A DNA stretch of 64,000 nt from Pseudomonas viridiflava. Its GTDB lineage: Bacteria; Pseudomonadota; Gammaproteobacteria; Pseudomonadales; Pseudomonadaceae. The notes under the pieces were generated by a model that was given only the letters and a program-made list of their open reading frames with translations, was not told the origin of the DNA and did no database searches. Each line of letters opens with the position of its first letter. Position 1 is the first letter of the stretch. A program made the translations under genes and the position numbers. This document shows, in pieces, positions 8,254-16,372 of this stretch. The stretch spans positions 248,001 through 312,000 of the forward strand of contig NZ_UUPU01000109.1 of the NCBI RefSeq assembly GCF_900591205.1, given 5' to 3'.

Positions 8254-9615
8254 TCAATTGCCCTTGGGCAACTCAATCACAAACCGGGTCCACCCCGCGC
8301 CAGACTCACAGAAAATCCGCCCCCCATGCGCCCGCACAATCGACTGGGTAATCGCTAACCCCAGCCCCGCATGCTCGCTGCTGCCTTCACGGCGCGCCGG
8401 GTCGGCCCGGTAGAACCTGTCGAACAACCTGGGTAGCAACTCTGGCGCAATGCCTTCCCCGCTGTTCTGCACCGTGAGTGTCACCCCGCTTACGCCTTGC
8501 GTCATCCTCACTCGCACTTCACCGCCCGCCGGGGTAAACCGCAGCGCGTTATCCAGCAAGTTCGACAAGGCCCGACGCAACATACCGCGATCACCCGCCG
8601 TGTGGGCCGTGCCTTCGCGTACCAGGCTGACGTGCGCGTCCTCCGCCAGCAGTGCGAAGAACTCCAGCAGCGCCTCGACTTCATCCTCCAGTGCCAACGC
8701 TTCGCGCTTGGGCATCAGCAAACCATGGTCGGCCTTGGCCAGGTACAACATGTCATTCACCAATTGCGCCATCCACTGCAATTCTTCCAGATTGCTGTGC
8801 AGCGTCTCGCGGTAATCCTCCAGCGGGCGCGGCTGGGTGAGGATCACCTGGGTGTGGGTCAGCAGGTTCGACAGGGGCGTGCGCAGTTCATGCGCGATGT
8901 CGGCGGAGAAGGCCGACAGGCGCTGAAAGGCATCGTCCAGGCGGCCGAGCATGGCGTTGAAGGTCTGGGCCAGTTCGGCCAGTTCCGCCGGCATCTGCTG
9001 CTGGGGCAGGCGCTGGGTCAGGGAGTGGGCGGACACACTGGCGGCCACTTCACCCATGCGCCGCAACGGCCGCAGCCCACTGCGTGCGGCCCAGGCGCCG
9101 AGCAAGGCGGTGGCCAGGGCCGAGAGGCCAACGGTCAGCCAGATCAGGTGCTGCATGCGTTGCAGGAAGTGTTGGTGATGGGTGATGTCGAGCATCAGGC
9201 TCAGTTGTGGCGAGCCGGGTTGGTTGGGCTGCAAGGGCACGTTGTACACGCGGTAGTCGGTGCCGCCGTTTTGCAGGCTGTGCAGGCCAGGCGCCTCAGG
9301 CAATGCAACGCCCGGTGCACCGTCAAACCAGCGCTGGCCGGCGGCGCTGATGCGTAGCGCCAGGTCGGGCTGGCGATTGAGTTCGGTGCGCAATTGCGCT
9401 TCGCGTTGGGCAAATAACTGTGGCGTGTCGACACCCTGCAAAGTGCTGCGCAATGCCGCTAGCTTGCCGTCGAGCAACTGTTGGTCCAGTTCAATGAAGT
9501 GCGCCTCACTGGCCTGGTTGAACAACACGCCCGCGATCAATGAGACCACCGCCGTGCATGCGGCAAACAGCAGGGCCAGGCGGCTGGCCAGGGACAGGCG
9601 CCGGATCAACTGCAT
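8254..9615 (-). CDS. copS: Heavy-metal (copper) sensor histidine kinase
   Basis: This 453-residue membrane kinase is of the CopS/CusS/IrlS class. A first membrane helix (ALLFAACTAVVSLIAGVLF, residues about 14-32), a periplasmic sensor loop of about 130 residues, a second helix near residue 165, a HAMP linker, the H-box SADIAHELRTPLSN, N-box LSNLLDNALRF and G-box motifs NSGEGI and GLGLAI are all present. It probably senses periplasmic copper and phosphorylates the adjacent regulator. Its start overlaps the end of copR by ten bases, showing an operon copR-copS. The metal is inferred from the neighbouring cupredoxin and from synteny with PA2809-PA2810. Confidence 0.88.
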   Translation of the reverse strand: MQLIRRLSLASRLALLFAACTAVVSLIAGVLFNQASEAHFIELDQQLLDGKLAALRSTLQGVDTPQLFAQREAQLRTELNRQPDLALRISAAGQRWFDGAPGVALPEAPGLHSLQNGGTDYRVYNVPLQPNQPGSPQLSLMLDITHHQHFLQRMQHLIWLTVGLSALATALLGAWAARSGLRPLRRMGEVAASVSAHSLTQRLPQQQMPAELAELAQTFNAMLGRLDDAFQRLSAFSADIAHELRTPLSNLLTHTQVILTQPRPLEDYRETLHSNLEELQWMAQLVNDMLYLAKADHGLLMPKREALALEDEVEALLEFFALLAEDAHVSLVREGTAHTAGDRGMLRRALSNLLDNALRFTPAGGEVRVRMTQGVSGVTLTVQNSGEGIAPELLPRLFDRFYRADPARREGSSEHAGLGLAITQSIVRAHGGRIFCESGAGWTRFVIELPKGN

Positions 9616-10286
9616 CGCTCCTCCAATACATAACCCATGCCGCGCACCGTGTGGATCAGCTTGGTGGGGAAGTTATCGTCGACTTTCAGGCGCAGGCGGC
9701 GGATCGCGACTTCGATGATGTTGGTGTCGCTGTCGAAGTTCATATCCCACACCTGGGAGGCGATCAGCGACTTGGGCAGCACTTCGCCCTGGCGACGCAG
9801 CAGCAGTTCCAGCAGGGAGAACTCCTTGGCGGTGAGGTCGATGCGCTGACCATCGCGTTCGACGCGGCGACGAATCAGGTCCAGGCGCAGGTCGGCCAGT
9901 TGCAGCGCGGTTTCCTGCGGTGCGCTGCTGCCACGGCGCAACAGGCTGCGAACCCGGGCCAGCAGCTCGGAGAACGCGAAGGGTTTGACCAGGTAATCGT
10001 CGGCGCCCAATTCCAGGCCGTGCACGCGGTCTTCCACGGCATCGCGTGCGGTGAGGAACAGCACCGGGATGTCCAGGCCGGCACTGCGCACCGCCTGCAG
10101 GATTTGCCAGCCGTCGCGCCCAGGTAACATCACATCGAGGATCAGCAAGTCGTAGTCGCCGGTCAGCGCCAGGTGCTGACCGCTGGTGCCGTCGGCTGCC
10201 AGTTCGGTGGTAAAACCCGCCTCGGCCAGGCCCTGGCGCAGGTAGTGGCCGGTTTTCGGTTGGTCTTCGACAATCAGCAGTTTCAT
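9606..10286 (-). CDS. copR: Copper response regulator (OmpR family)
   Basis: The 226-residue regulator has an N-terminal receiver domain with phosphoacceptor D51 (LLILDVMLPGRDG), K in LVKPFAFSELLARV, and a C-terminal OmpR/PhoB winged helix (RIDLTAKEFSLLELLLRR ... VAIRRLRLKVD). I chose the ATG at 10286 (MKLLIVEDQ), since an upstream in-frame start would add a non-conserved tail before the receiver. It is divergent from the cupredoxin gene, and the shared intergenic region holds a cop-box-like site at 10352-10366. Confidence 0.92.
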   Translation of the reverse strand: MKLLIVEDQPKTGHYLRQGLAEAGFTTELAADGTSGQHLALTGDYDLLILDVMLPGRDGWQILQAVRSAGLDIPVLFLTARDAVEDRVHGLELGADDYLVKPFAFSELLARVRSLLRRGSSAPQETALQLADLRLDLIRRRVERDGQRIDLTAKEFSLLELLLRRQGEVLPKSLIASQVWDMNFDSDTNIIEVAIRRLRLKVDDNFPTKLIHTVRGMGYVLEERCS

Positions 10287-10351
10287 GGGCAGCTCTGGGT
10301 AACGGGGCGCGACCGGCTTTATACCGTGGGACGCAGGGTAGGGGCGCAACC

Positions 10352-10366
10352 TGACAAACTTGTAAT
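10352..10366. promoter_or_regulatory. cop-box-like CopR operator
   Basis: TGACAAACTTGTAAT matches the inverted TGACAA-NN-TTGTCAT core known for CusR/CopR-type copper regulators in all but one position. It lies between copR (start 10286) and the cupredoxin gene (start 10443). Assignment is by motif and context. Confidence 0.65.
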
Positions 10367-10442
10367 CTAGCAGTCAGCTGGCTGGCAGCGGAGCCATCTT
10401 AGAGTGCTGACCAAGCTGTTCACAGACTTTTGGAGACGAGAG

Positions 10443-10964
10443 ATGGCGTTGCGTACACCTCTGATATTGGCAGGTTGCCTGTTGGCATTGAGTTTCGATG
10501 CAGTGGCTGACACGGCCCACACGTTCGCCTTCGGCCAGCCGGCGCCGGCGGATAAGGCCACGCGCACCGTGGAAGTGACTCTGCAGGACATTGCCTTTTC
10601 TCCCAAGTCGCTCGACGTAAAAGCCGGTGAGACGGTGCGTTTTGTACTGGTCAACAAAGGCCAGTTGCTGCATGAGTTCAACCTGGGTGACGCGGCGATG
10701 CACGCCGCACACCAGAAAGAAATGCTGAAGATGCAGGCCAGCGGCATGCTCACCGCGACCGGCATGGGCAAGATGGACCACAGCGCCATGGGGCATGGTG
10801 ATATGGGCGGCATGAAACACGATGATCCCAATAGTGTGCTGGTGGAACCCGGCAAAACCGCTGAGCTGACCTGGACCTTCACCCAGGCCACCGGCCTGGA
10901 GTTTGCGTGCAACCTTCCCGGGCATTATCAGGCGGGCATGGTCGGCAAACTGACCGTTGAGTGA
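10443..10964 (+). CDS. Periplasmic Met/His-rich cupredoxin
   Basis: The 173-residue exported protein has a signal peptide (LILAGCLLALSFDAVA) and a cupredoxin fold. Copper ligands are visible as His in LHEFNLGD, then Cys, His and Met in FACNLPGHYQAGM. Between them is an insertion of about 50 residues rich in Met and His (for example MGKMDHSAMGHGDMGGMKHD), which suggests extra Cu(I) binding. The ATG at 10443 is chosen because GGAGACGAGAG precedes it; a start at 10404 lacks such a site. It is divergent from copRS and corresponds to PA2807 in gene order. A role in periplasmic copper handling is inferred. Confidence 0.88.
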   Translation: MALRTPLILAGCLLALSFDAVADTAHTFAFGQPAPADKATRTVEVTLQDIAFSPKSLDVKAGETVRFVLVNKGQLLHEFNLGDAAMHAAHQKEMLKMQASGMLTATGMGKMDHSAMGHGDMGGMKHDDPNSVLVEPGKTAELTWTFTQATGLEFACNLPGHYQAGMVGKLTVE

Positions 10965-11030
10965 GGCGTTTCTTAAGGGCGGGGGCAAAGGCTGGTAGAC
11001 TGGCGGGGTTTATTTAGCCAGGTTTCCGCC

Positions 11031-11861
11031 ATGCATCCCGCAGCCGAACATTCGCCGCTGGGCAAGTCCAGTGAATACATCTGCACCTACACCCCTTCGT
11101 TGCTGTTCCCGATTCCGCGCGCCGCCAAGTGGGCCGAGCTGGGCCTGAGCGCCGAGACCCTGCCTTACAACGGCGTGGATTTCTGGAACTGCTTCGAGTT
11201 GTCCTGGCTGCTGCCGTCGGGCAAGCCGGTGGTGGCCATCGGTGAATTCAGCATCCCGGCCGATTCGCCGAATATCATCGAATCCAAGTCATTCAAGCTG
11301 TATCTCAACTCGCTCAACCAGAGCGCATTTGCCGATGTGCAAAGCCTGGAAGCGACCCTGCGCACCGACCTCAGCGCGGCTGCCGGCAAGCCGGTCAACG
11401 TGCGTATCCGCAGCCTGGCCGAGGTTGAGGCCGAAGGTGTGCAGGCGTTACCGGGTGTGTGCATCGACGACCTGCAGATCAGCGTCAGCAACTATGAGCA
11501 CCCACGCCCTGAGCTGCTGCGGTGCGATGAGTCGCGTACCGTCGAGGAGAGCGTGCACAGCCATTTGCTCAAATCCAACTGCCCGGTCACCAGCCAGCCG
11601 GACTGGGGCAGCGTGGTGGTGCAATACCGTGGTTCGGCACTGGATCACGCCAGCCTGCTGGAATATATCGTGAGCTTCCGTCAGCACTCGGACTTCCATG
11701 AGCAATGCGTGGAGCGGATCTTCCTGGACTTGCAGCGCCTGCTGAAACCGGAAAAGCTGACGGTGTATGCGCGGTACGTGCGGCGGGGCGGGCTGGATAT
11801 CAACCCGTATCGCAGTACTGAGGCTACGCAGTTCCAAAACCTGCGCCTGGCGCGTCAGTAG
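11031..11861 (+). CDS. queF: NADPH-dependent 7-cyano-7-deazaguanine reductase
   Basis: The 276-residue enzyme reduces preQ0 to preQ1 in queuosine biosynthesis. It is the long, bimodular type: an N-terminal T-fold half (WNCFELSWLLPSGKP) and a C-terminal half with the catalytic cysteine C184 in LKSNCPVTSQPDWG and the ESKSFKLYLNSLNQ substrate motif. Length matches the long QueF form. It lies 66 bases after the cupredoxin gene but seems to have its own leader, and a REP pair follows. Confidence 0.96.
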   Translation: MHPAAEHSPLGKSSEYICTYTPSLLFPIPRAAKWAELGLSAETLPYNGVDFWNCFELSWLLPSGKPVVAIGEFSIPADSPNIIESKSFKLYLNSLNQSAFADVQSLEATLRTDLSAAAGKPVNVRIRSLAEVEAEGVQALPGVCIDDLQISVSNYEHPRPELLRCDESRTVEESVHSHLLKSNCPVTSQPDWGSVVVQYRGSALDHASLLEYIVSFRQHSDFHEQCVERIFLDLQRLLKPEKLTVYARYVRRGGLDINPYRSTEATQFQNLRLARQ

Positions 11862-11875
11862 CCGTTAGATGAAAC

Positions 11876-11971
11876 AAATGTGGGAGCGGGCTTGCCTGCG
11901 ATAGCGATCATGCAGTCATACATCAGTTGACTGATATATCGTCATCGCAGGCAAGCCAGCTCCCACATTTT
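11876..11971. repeat. REP palindrome pair
   Basis: AAATGTGGGAGCGGGCTTGC at 11876 and its near-complement ending at 11971 (GGCAAGCCAGCTCCCACATT) enclose about 40 bases. The pair lies between the convergent queF and DUF4404 genes. Confidence 0.88.
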
Positions 11972-11997
11972 GCATCTGTGTTTGGCTTGGGCTTGGG

Positions 11998-12264
11998 TCA
12001 GATCCCGATATTGCCCAGGGTTGTCAGAATATTGCGTAATGTCCCGGAAATCACCGGATGTTCGGCATCAAACTCTATGGCCGCTTTATTCACATCATCG
12101 GAAATACTGGGTGTTTGAGTCGCCGGCTCAAGTTCAAGTTGTAATTCAAACTTGGCAATCAAGGCTTCCAGCGCTTGACGTTTTTCTTCCGGCAGCGGCG
12201 GTTCCTGTTCCAGCTGCCCGCGCAGGATCTCGACCTGTTCTTCCAGTTTTTTGCGATCAGGCAT
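11998..12264 (-). CDS. DUF4404 family protein
   Basis: The 88-residue acidic protein begins with a charged helix (RKKLEEQVEILRGQLEQEP) followed by a second helical segment, consistent with a short coiled-coil. It resembles the DUF4404 family common in Pseudomonas; its function is unknown. Position between queF and the HAD gene matches PA2805. No signal peptide is seen. Confidence 0.75.
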   Translation of the reverse strand: MPDRKKLEEQVEILRGQLEQEPPLPEEKRQALEALIAKFELQLELEPATQTPSISDDVNKAAIEFDAEHPVISGTLRNILTTLGNIGI

Positions 12265-12375
12265 GACGTTCTTTCCTTTTATCTATAGGCACTGGCATAG
12301 ACCACGGCACGCCGAGAAAGGTCTACGGGCTGACCTGTAGATTAATCCACCGGCGCCGACTGTGCATGATCTCAA

Positions 12376-12984
12376 TCAGGGCTTCTCGCCTTTAAGCTGA
12401 CGCAGGCTGATGTCGGCCAGGCAACTGCCGAGTTCGCCCAAGTGATCAATCACCGAGTGCACGCCCAGCCCGTACAACGACACGGTGGCCTTGCCGCGTT
12501 TGTGCTCGCGCTCCTGCTCGCTCAGCGCCTGCCACTGCGCGGGAGCCATGCCGCACAGCGAGCCGCAGGAGGCCAGGCCAATGGTCCACAGCCCGGCGTT
12601 CAGCCCCGATTGCAGCAGTCGCGGTTCGCCGCTGACCAGCACGCAGCCTTCCAGGCGTTCGATGTTCAGTTCCATCAAGGCTTGCCAGCAGGCGTGGGGT
12701 GCGGGCCAGCGGATCGAGGACGGTGATGCAGCCTTGAGCCAGGCGGGGAGTGCGGCGGCCAGCGGGGTGGTCACCGAGGGGGGCAGTTCATCCAGCCAGG
12801 CGCAGGGCACGCCTTGTTCCTTCAGGCTGCGCAGAATTTTCAGCGCGCCCGGTGTGGCCTGGGAGTCAGGGGCGGCGCAATCGCTGCGGGCCTGGGAACC
12901 AAAGTCCACCAGGCAGCCACTCAGTCCGAACAGAACAGCCGTCAAGGCAGGCGCGCTGGCAATGGCAATCTCGGCGTGAGGCAT
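12376..12984 (-). CDS. Phosphonatase-like HAD-superfamily protein lacking catalytic aspartates
   Basis: The 202-residue product is most like phosphonoacetaldehyde hydrolase in its C-terminal half (SGLNAGLWTIGLASCG, then a tail with HSVIDHLGEL). Motif I, normally DxDGTL or similar, reads FGLSGCLVDF, so both motif I aspartates are absent, and motif IV lacks the usual acidic pair (SGEPRLLQSG). No phosphatase or phosphonatase activity is likely by the HAD mechanism. By gene order it corresponds to the gene annotated phosphonatase (PA2803). It may be a binding or regulatory relic. No frameshift or stop is seen. Confidence 0.7.
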   Translation of the reverse strand: MPHAEIAIASAPALTAVLFGLSGCLVDFGSQARSDCAAPDSQATPGALKILRSLKEQGVPCAWLDELPPSVTTPLAAALPAWLKAASPSSIRWPAPHACWQALMELNIERLEGCVLVSGEPRLLQSGLNAGLWTIGLASCGSLCGMAPAQWQALSEQEREHKRGKATVSLYGLGVHSVIDHLGELGSCLADISLRQLKGEKP

Positions 12985-13189
12985 GTCGACATCCCTGAAA
13001 TAGCTTCGACGCTATCGGGGCTGGATGACAAACCGATGACAAGACTGTGATAGGCGGGCAATTGTAGGAATTTTGTGCATTTTGTGTGTGACATTTCCTG
13101 TGGGATGCCTAATTCAACACTTCCGTCATATACTGGCGGCTTCATTCAGGGCATAGCGCCCATGACAGACCATTCAAGGAGCAAAAGCT

Positions 13190-13879
13190 ATGCGCTGGAG
13201 CCAGTACTTCGCTCAGCTGTCGGTGTGTGCCACCGTCCTGTTGGCCCCGTTCGCCGCTCAGGCTGCGTCGGAAGACGATCCATGGGAAAGCGTCAACCGC
13301 CCGATCTTCACCTTCAATGACACCGTTGACACCTATGCCCTCAAGCCATTGGCCCAGGGCTATCAGTTTGTGACCCCGCAATTCGTGCAGGACGGCGTTC
13401 ACAACTTCTTCCGCAATATCGGCGATGTCGGCAACCTGGCCAACAACGTGCTGCAGCTCAAGCCCTACAACGCCGGCGTCGATACAGCCCGTTTGTTGGT
13501 CAACACCACGTTCGGCGTGCTGGGCCTGGTTGATGTCGGCACCAAAATGGGGCTGCAACGCAACGATGAAGACTTCGGCCAGACCTTGGGTTACTGGGGT
13601 GTAGGCAGTGGCCCTTACGTGATGATCCCGCTGCTGGGCCCAAGCACGTTGCGTGATGCGCCGTCCAAATACGTGGACAGCTACACCCAGCCTTACCGTT
13701 ATATGGACGATGTTTCCCTGCGCAATAGCGTGATGGGCCTGGGCATTGTCGACACCCGCGCGAGCCTGCTCGACAGCGAGAAGCTGATCACCGGTGACAA
13801 ATACACCTTCATCCGTAACGCTTACCTGCAGAACCGCGAGTTCAAGGTCAAGGACGGCAAGGTCGTCGACGACTTTTAA
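13190..13879 (+). CDS. mlaA: MlaA/VacJ-family outer-membrane phospholipid transport protein
   Basis: The 229-residue protein removes misplaced phospholipids from the outer leaflet of the outer membrane and passes them to MlaC. The conserved DPWESVNRPIFTFNDTVD motif follows the signal peptide, and the long conserved block ends in GPYVMIPLLGPSTLRDA. The signal peptide (residues 1-25, ending AQA) has no clear lipobox, so it may be secreted or anchored differently from E. coli MlaA. AAGGAGCAAAAGCT precedes the ATG. It is followed by a good terminator. Confidence 0.9.
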   Translation: MRWSQYFAQLSVCATVLLAPFAAQAASEDDPWESVNRPIFTFNDTVDTYALKPLAQGYQFVTPQFVQDGVHNFFRNIGDVGNLANNVLQLKPYNAGVDTARLLVNTTFGVLGLVDVGTKMGLQRNDEDFGQTLGYWGVGSGPYVMIPLLGPSTLRDAPSKYVDSYTQPYRYMDDVSLRNSVMGLGIVDTRASLLDSEKLITGDKYTFIRNAYLQNREFKVKDGKVVDDF

Positions 13880-13898
13880 GCCGTAACGTCATGAAACG

Positions 13899-13927
13899 AA
13901 AAAGGCGACCCTGAGGTCGCCTTTTTT
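13899..13927 (+). terminator. Terminator after mlaA
   Basis: AAAGGCGACC and GGTCGCCTTT form a stem around CTGA, with T and A runs on both sides, so it can serve mlaA and perhaps the converging PilZ gene. Confidence 0.9.
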
Positions 13928-13938
13928 GTGCGCGGCTC

Positions 13939-14244
13939 TCAGCGCATTTTCAGGATCTTGAGGCCCAGGTGCTGGTCTTCGCCGCTGGTTTTGGTCCATA
14001 CCACTTCGGTATCCGCCTCCAGGCCCTTGAGGGCGGCATGCTCCGAATCAATGCGCACGGTCAGCAGATCACCCACCTGAAACTGGCGAGGCGCCTGTAC
14101 CTGCATGCCGGAGCTGGAAAGGTCCACGCAAACCCCGGCAATCTCCTGCCCGGCGTGGATCAAAGACACATCCGCATCCACTCGCATGCGGATGAAATCG
14201 CGTTTTTCAGCGTAGTCGCGCTCGTGTTCGCTCACAGGTTCCAT
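13939..14244 (-). CDS. PilZ domain c-di-GMP receptor protein
   Basis: This 101-residue protein is little more than one PilZ domain. Both parts of the c-di-GMP signature are present: RDFIR (RxxxR) in KRDFIRMRV and DLSSSG (DxSxxG), followed by the beta strands QVGDLLTVRI and TEVVWTK. It probably binds c-di-GMP in the cytosol; no partner is evident. It matches the PilZ gene PA2799 in order and converges on mlaA. Confidence 0.88.
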   Translation of the reverse strand: MEPVSEHERDYAEKRDFIRMRVDADVSLIHAGQEIAGVCVDLSSSGMQVQAPRQFQVGDLLTVRIDSEHAALKGLEADTEVVWTKTSGEDQHLGLKILKMR

Positions 14245-14511
14245 CCTTACTTTGTGTTGTGGTCGTGGCTGTTCTTATAACTCCCGGTGATTTGCGATGT
14301 AAAGACGCCCGGCGACCATCGGCATGAGCTTGAAACCCCTGGCGGATGGGAGTACCGTCTGCGCCTTAGAAGGGCACCTCTGCTTTACCGTTGTGCATGG
14401 GAAATAATCCCACGCTTTGTAGGACAGAGAGGCTAGAAAGCGAATCCAGTACGTGAGCCCGGCCATTGCCGAGCCACCTACGCCAACCTAATTCTGGCGC
14501 CGTTTGCCCAC

Positions 14512-15693
14512 ATGCAAAAAACCAGTGCCACGCTGCTGATAATCGATGACGACGAAGTAGTGCGCGCGAGCCTCGCGGCCTATTTGGAAGACAGTGGCTT
14601 CAGCGTCCTGCAGGCCGGCAACGGCCAACAGGGTCTCCAGGTGTTCGAGCGCGACCAGCCCGACCTAGTGATCTGCGACCTGCGCATGCCCCAGATGGGT
14701 GGCCTGGAGCTGATTCGCCAGGTGACCGAGCGTGCGCCGCAGACGCCGGTGATTGTCGTGTCCGGTGCCGGGGTGATGAACGATGCCGTCGAGGCCCTGC
14801 GCCTGGGCGCCGCCGACTACCTGATCAAACCCCTGGAAGACCTGGCGGTGCTGGAGCATTCGGTGCGCCGTGCCCTGGATCGGGCACGCCTGCTGTTAGA
14901 AAACCAGCGCTACCGCGAAAAGCTCGAAACCGCCAACCGCGAACTCGAAGCCAGCCTGAACCTGCTCCAGGAAGACCAGAACGCTGGTCGCCAGGTACAG
15001 ATGAACATGCTGCCGGTGAGCCCCTGGAGCATTGACGAGTTCAAGTTTGCGCACCAGATCATCCCGTCGTTGTACCTGTCGGGAGATTTTGTCGACTACT
15101 TCCGCGTTGATGAGCGGCGCGTTGCGTTCTACCTGGCTGACGTATCCGGCCACGGCGCTTCTTCTGCGTTTGTGACCGTGTTGTTGAAGTTCATGACCAC
15201 ACGGCTGTTGTTCGAATCCAAGCGCAACGGCACCTTGCCGGAGTTTACCCCCTCCGAGGTGCTGGGCCACATCAACCGGGGCCTGATCAGCTGCAAGCTG
15301 GGCAAGCACGTGACGATGGTGGGCGGCGTGATTGATGAAGAAACCGGTCTTTTGACCTACAGCATTGGCGGTCACCTGCCGATGCCGGTTTTGTACACTC
15401 CAGACAGTGTGCGCTACCTGGAAGGACGTGGTCTGCCCGTAGGCTTGTTCAATGAAGCCACCTACGAAGACCATATTCTGGAGCTGCCGCCGACGTTCAG
15501 CCTGACGCTGATGTCCGACGGTATCCTGGACCTTCTTCCAGAGCCTACACTCAAAGAGAAAGAAGCCGCCTTGCCCCAAAAGGTCAAGTCGGCGGGCGGC
15601 AGCCTGGATGGCCTGCGGCAAGTTTTTGGATTGGCCACGCTAGGGGAGATGCCGGATGATATCGCCCTATTGGTGTTGAGCAGGAATCTTTGA
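14512..15693 (+). CDS. rssB: Response regulator with PP2C-like phosphatase domain (RssB)
   Basis: The 393-residue protein has a receiver domain (LLIIDDDEV, phosphoacceptor in LVICDLRMPQMGG), a helical linker (residues about 125-165), and a C-terminal SpoIIE/PP2C phosphatase domain (LSGDFVDYFRVDERRVAFYLADVSGHG, then LMSDGILDLLPE). Such regulators dephosphorylate a partner STAS protein. The next gene encodes that STAS protein and overlaps by one base, so the pair is an anti-anti-sigma switch, matching P. aeruginosa rssB-rssC (PA2798-PA2797), where the pair relates to the RpoS pathway. The effect in this strain is inferred. Confidence 0.9.
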   Translation: MQKTSATLLIIDDDEVVRASLAAYLEDSGFSVLQAGNGQQGLQVFERDQPDLVICDLRMPQMGGLELIRQVTERAPQTPVIVVSGAGVMNDAVEALRLGAADYLIKPLEDLAVLEHSVRRALDRARLLLENQRYREKLETANRELEASLNLLQEDQNAGRQVQMNMLPVSPWSIDEFKFAHQIIPSLYLSGDFVDYFRVDERRVAFYLADVSGHGASSAFVTVLLKFMTTRLLFESKRNGTLPEFTPSEVLGHINRGLISCKLGKHVTMVGGVIDEETGLLTYSIGGHLPMPVLYTPDSVRYLEGRGLPVGLFNEATYEDHILELPPTFSLTLMSDGILDLLPEPTLKEKEAALPQKVKSAGGSLDGLRQVFGLATLGEMPDDIALLVLSRNL

Positions 15694-16175
15694 TGAGTAC
15701 CGGAAGAATCCAATTCGCCGAGCAAGACGGGACCTTCGTCCTGAAATTTGTCGGTGAAGTGCGCCTGACCTTGTGTTCGGCGCTGGATGCGACGATTGAG
15801 CGGATTTTCACAGCGTTGAATTTCTCGGCGATCGTGATCGATCTGACCGAAACCCGCAGCATCGATAGCACCACCCTTGGGCTGTTGGCCAAGTTGTCCA
15901 TTCTGTCTCGGCAGAAGGTCGGCCTGTTGCCGACTGTCGTCACCACCCACGAAGACATCACGCGTCTGCTGCAGTCCATGGGCTTTGACCAGGTGTTCAA
16001 CATCGTTGACCGCCCGATCCCGTGCCCGGAATGCCTGACCGACCTGCCGTCCCAGGACCAGTCCGAGGAAGTGGTACGGGTCAAGGTGCTGGAAGCGCAC
16101 AAGATCCTGATGGGGCTCAACGAGTCCAATCGCGAAGCCTTCCACGACCTCGTGAACGCGCTGGAACGCCACTAA
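15693..16175 (+). CDS. rssC: STAS-domain anti-sigma factor antagonist (RssC)
   Basis: The 160-residue product has an N-terminal STAS domain with the phosphorylatable serine region TRSIDSTTLGLLAKLS (serine after the aspartate), and a C-terminal extension with a CPECL cysteine pair near residue 112. It starts at the ATG at 15693, which overlaps the rssB stop by one base (TGATG). It is likely the substrate of the RssB phosphatase and may bind an anti-sigma factor when dephosphorylated. A terminator and REP pair follow. Confidence 0.87.
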   Translation: MSTGRIQFAEQDGTFVLKFVGEVRLTLCSALDATIERIFTALNFSAIVIDLTETRSIDSTTLGLLAKLSILSRQKVGLLPTVVTTHEDITRLLQSMGFDQVFNIVDRPIPCPECLTDLPSQDQSEEVVRVKVLEAHKILMGLNESNREAFHDLVNALERH

Positions 16176-16196
16176 GCCCCACTCGAAACACACTCC

Positions 16197-16288
16197 AATG
16201 TGGGGCGGGCTTGCTCGCGAATGCGGTGTGTCAGTCAGCCAATTCATAACTGACCTACCGCATTCGCGAGCAAGCGCGCTCCCATATG
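16197..16288. repeat. REP-like palindrome pair, variant
   Basis: Arms of the GGGCTTGCTCGCGAATGCGG type at 16207 and the complementary CCGCATTCGCGAGCAAGC at 16259 enclose about 34 bases between rssC and the terminator shared with tal. The core is the TTGCTCGCGA variant. Confidence 0.85.
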
Positions 16289-16322
16289 TTGTACTGGGTT
16301 CGGCTTGAGAGCAGCGAAACAT

Positions 16323-16360
16323 AAAAAAGGGCGACACCCGCGAGGGTGCCGCCCTTTTTG
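16323..16360. terminator. Bidirectional terminator between rssC and tal
   Basis: A stem of AAAAAGGGCGACACCC and GGGTGCCGCCCTTTTT around GCGA has A and T runs on both sides, suiting both convergent genes. Confidence 0.9.
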
Positions 16361-16372
16361 TTGCAGGCCGCC

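Noticed and set aside
10287..10442. Possible ptrA-like small gene between copR and the cupredoxin gene
   Set aside because: No start-stop frame of matching type is seen; the gap only holds promoter sequence and the cop-box.
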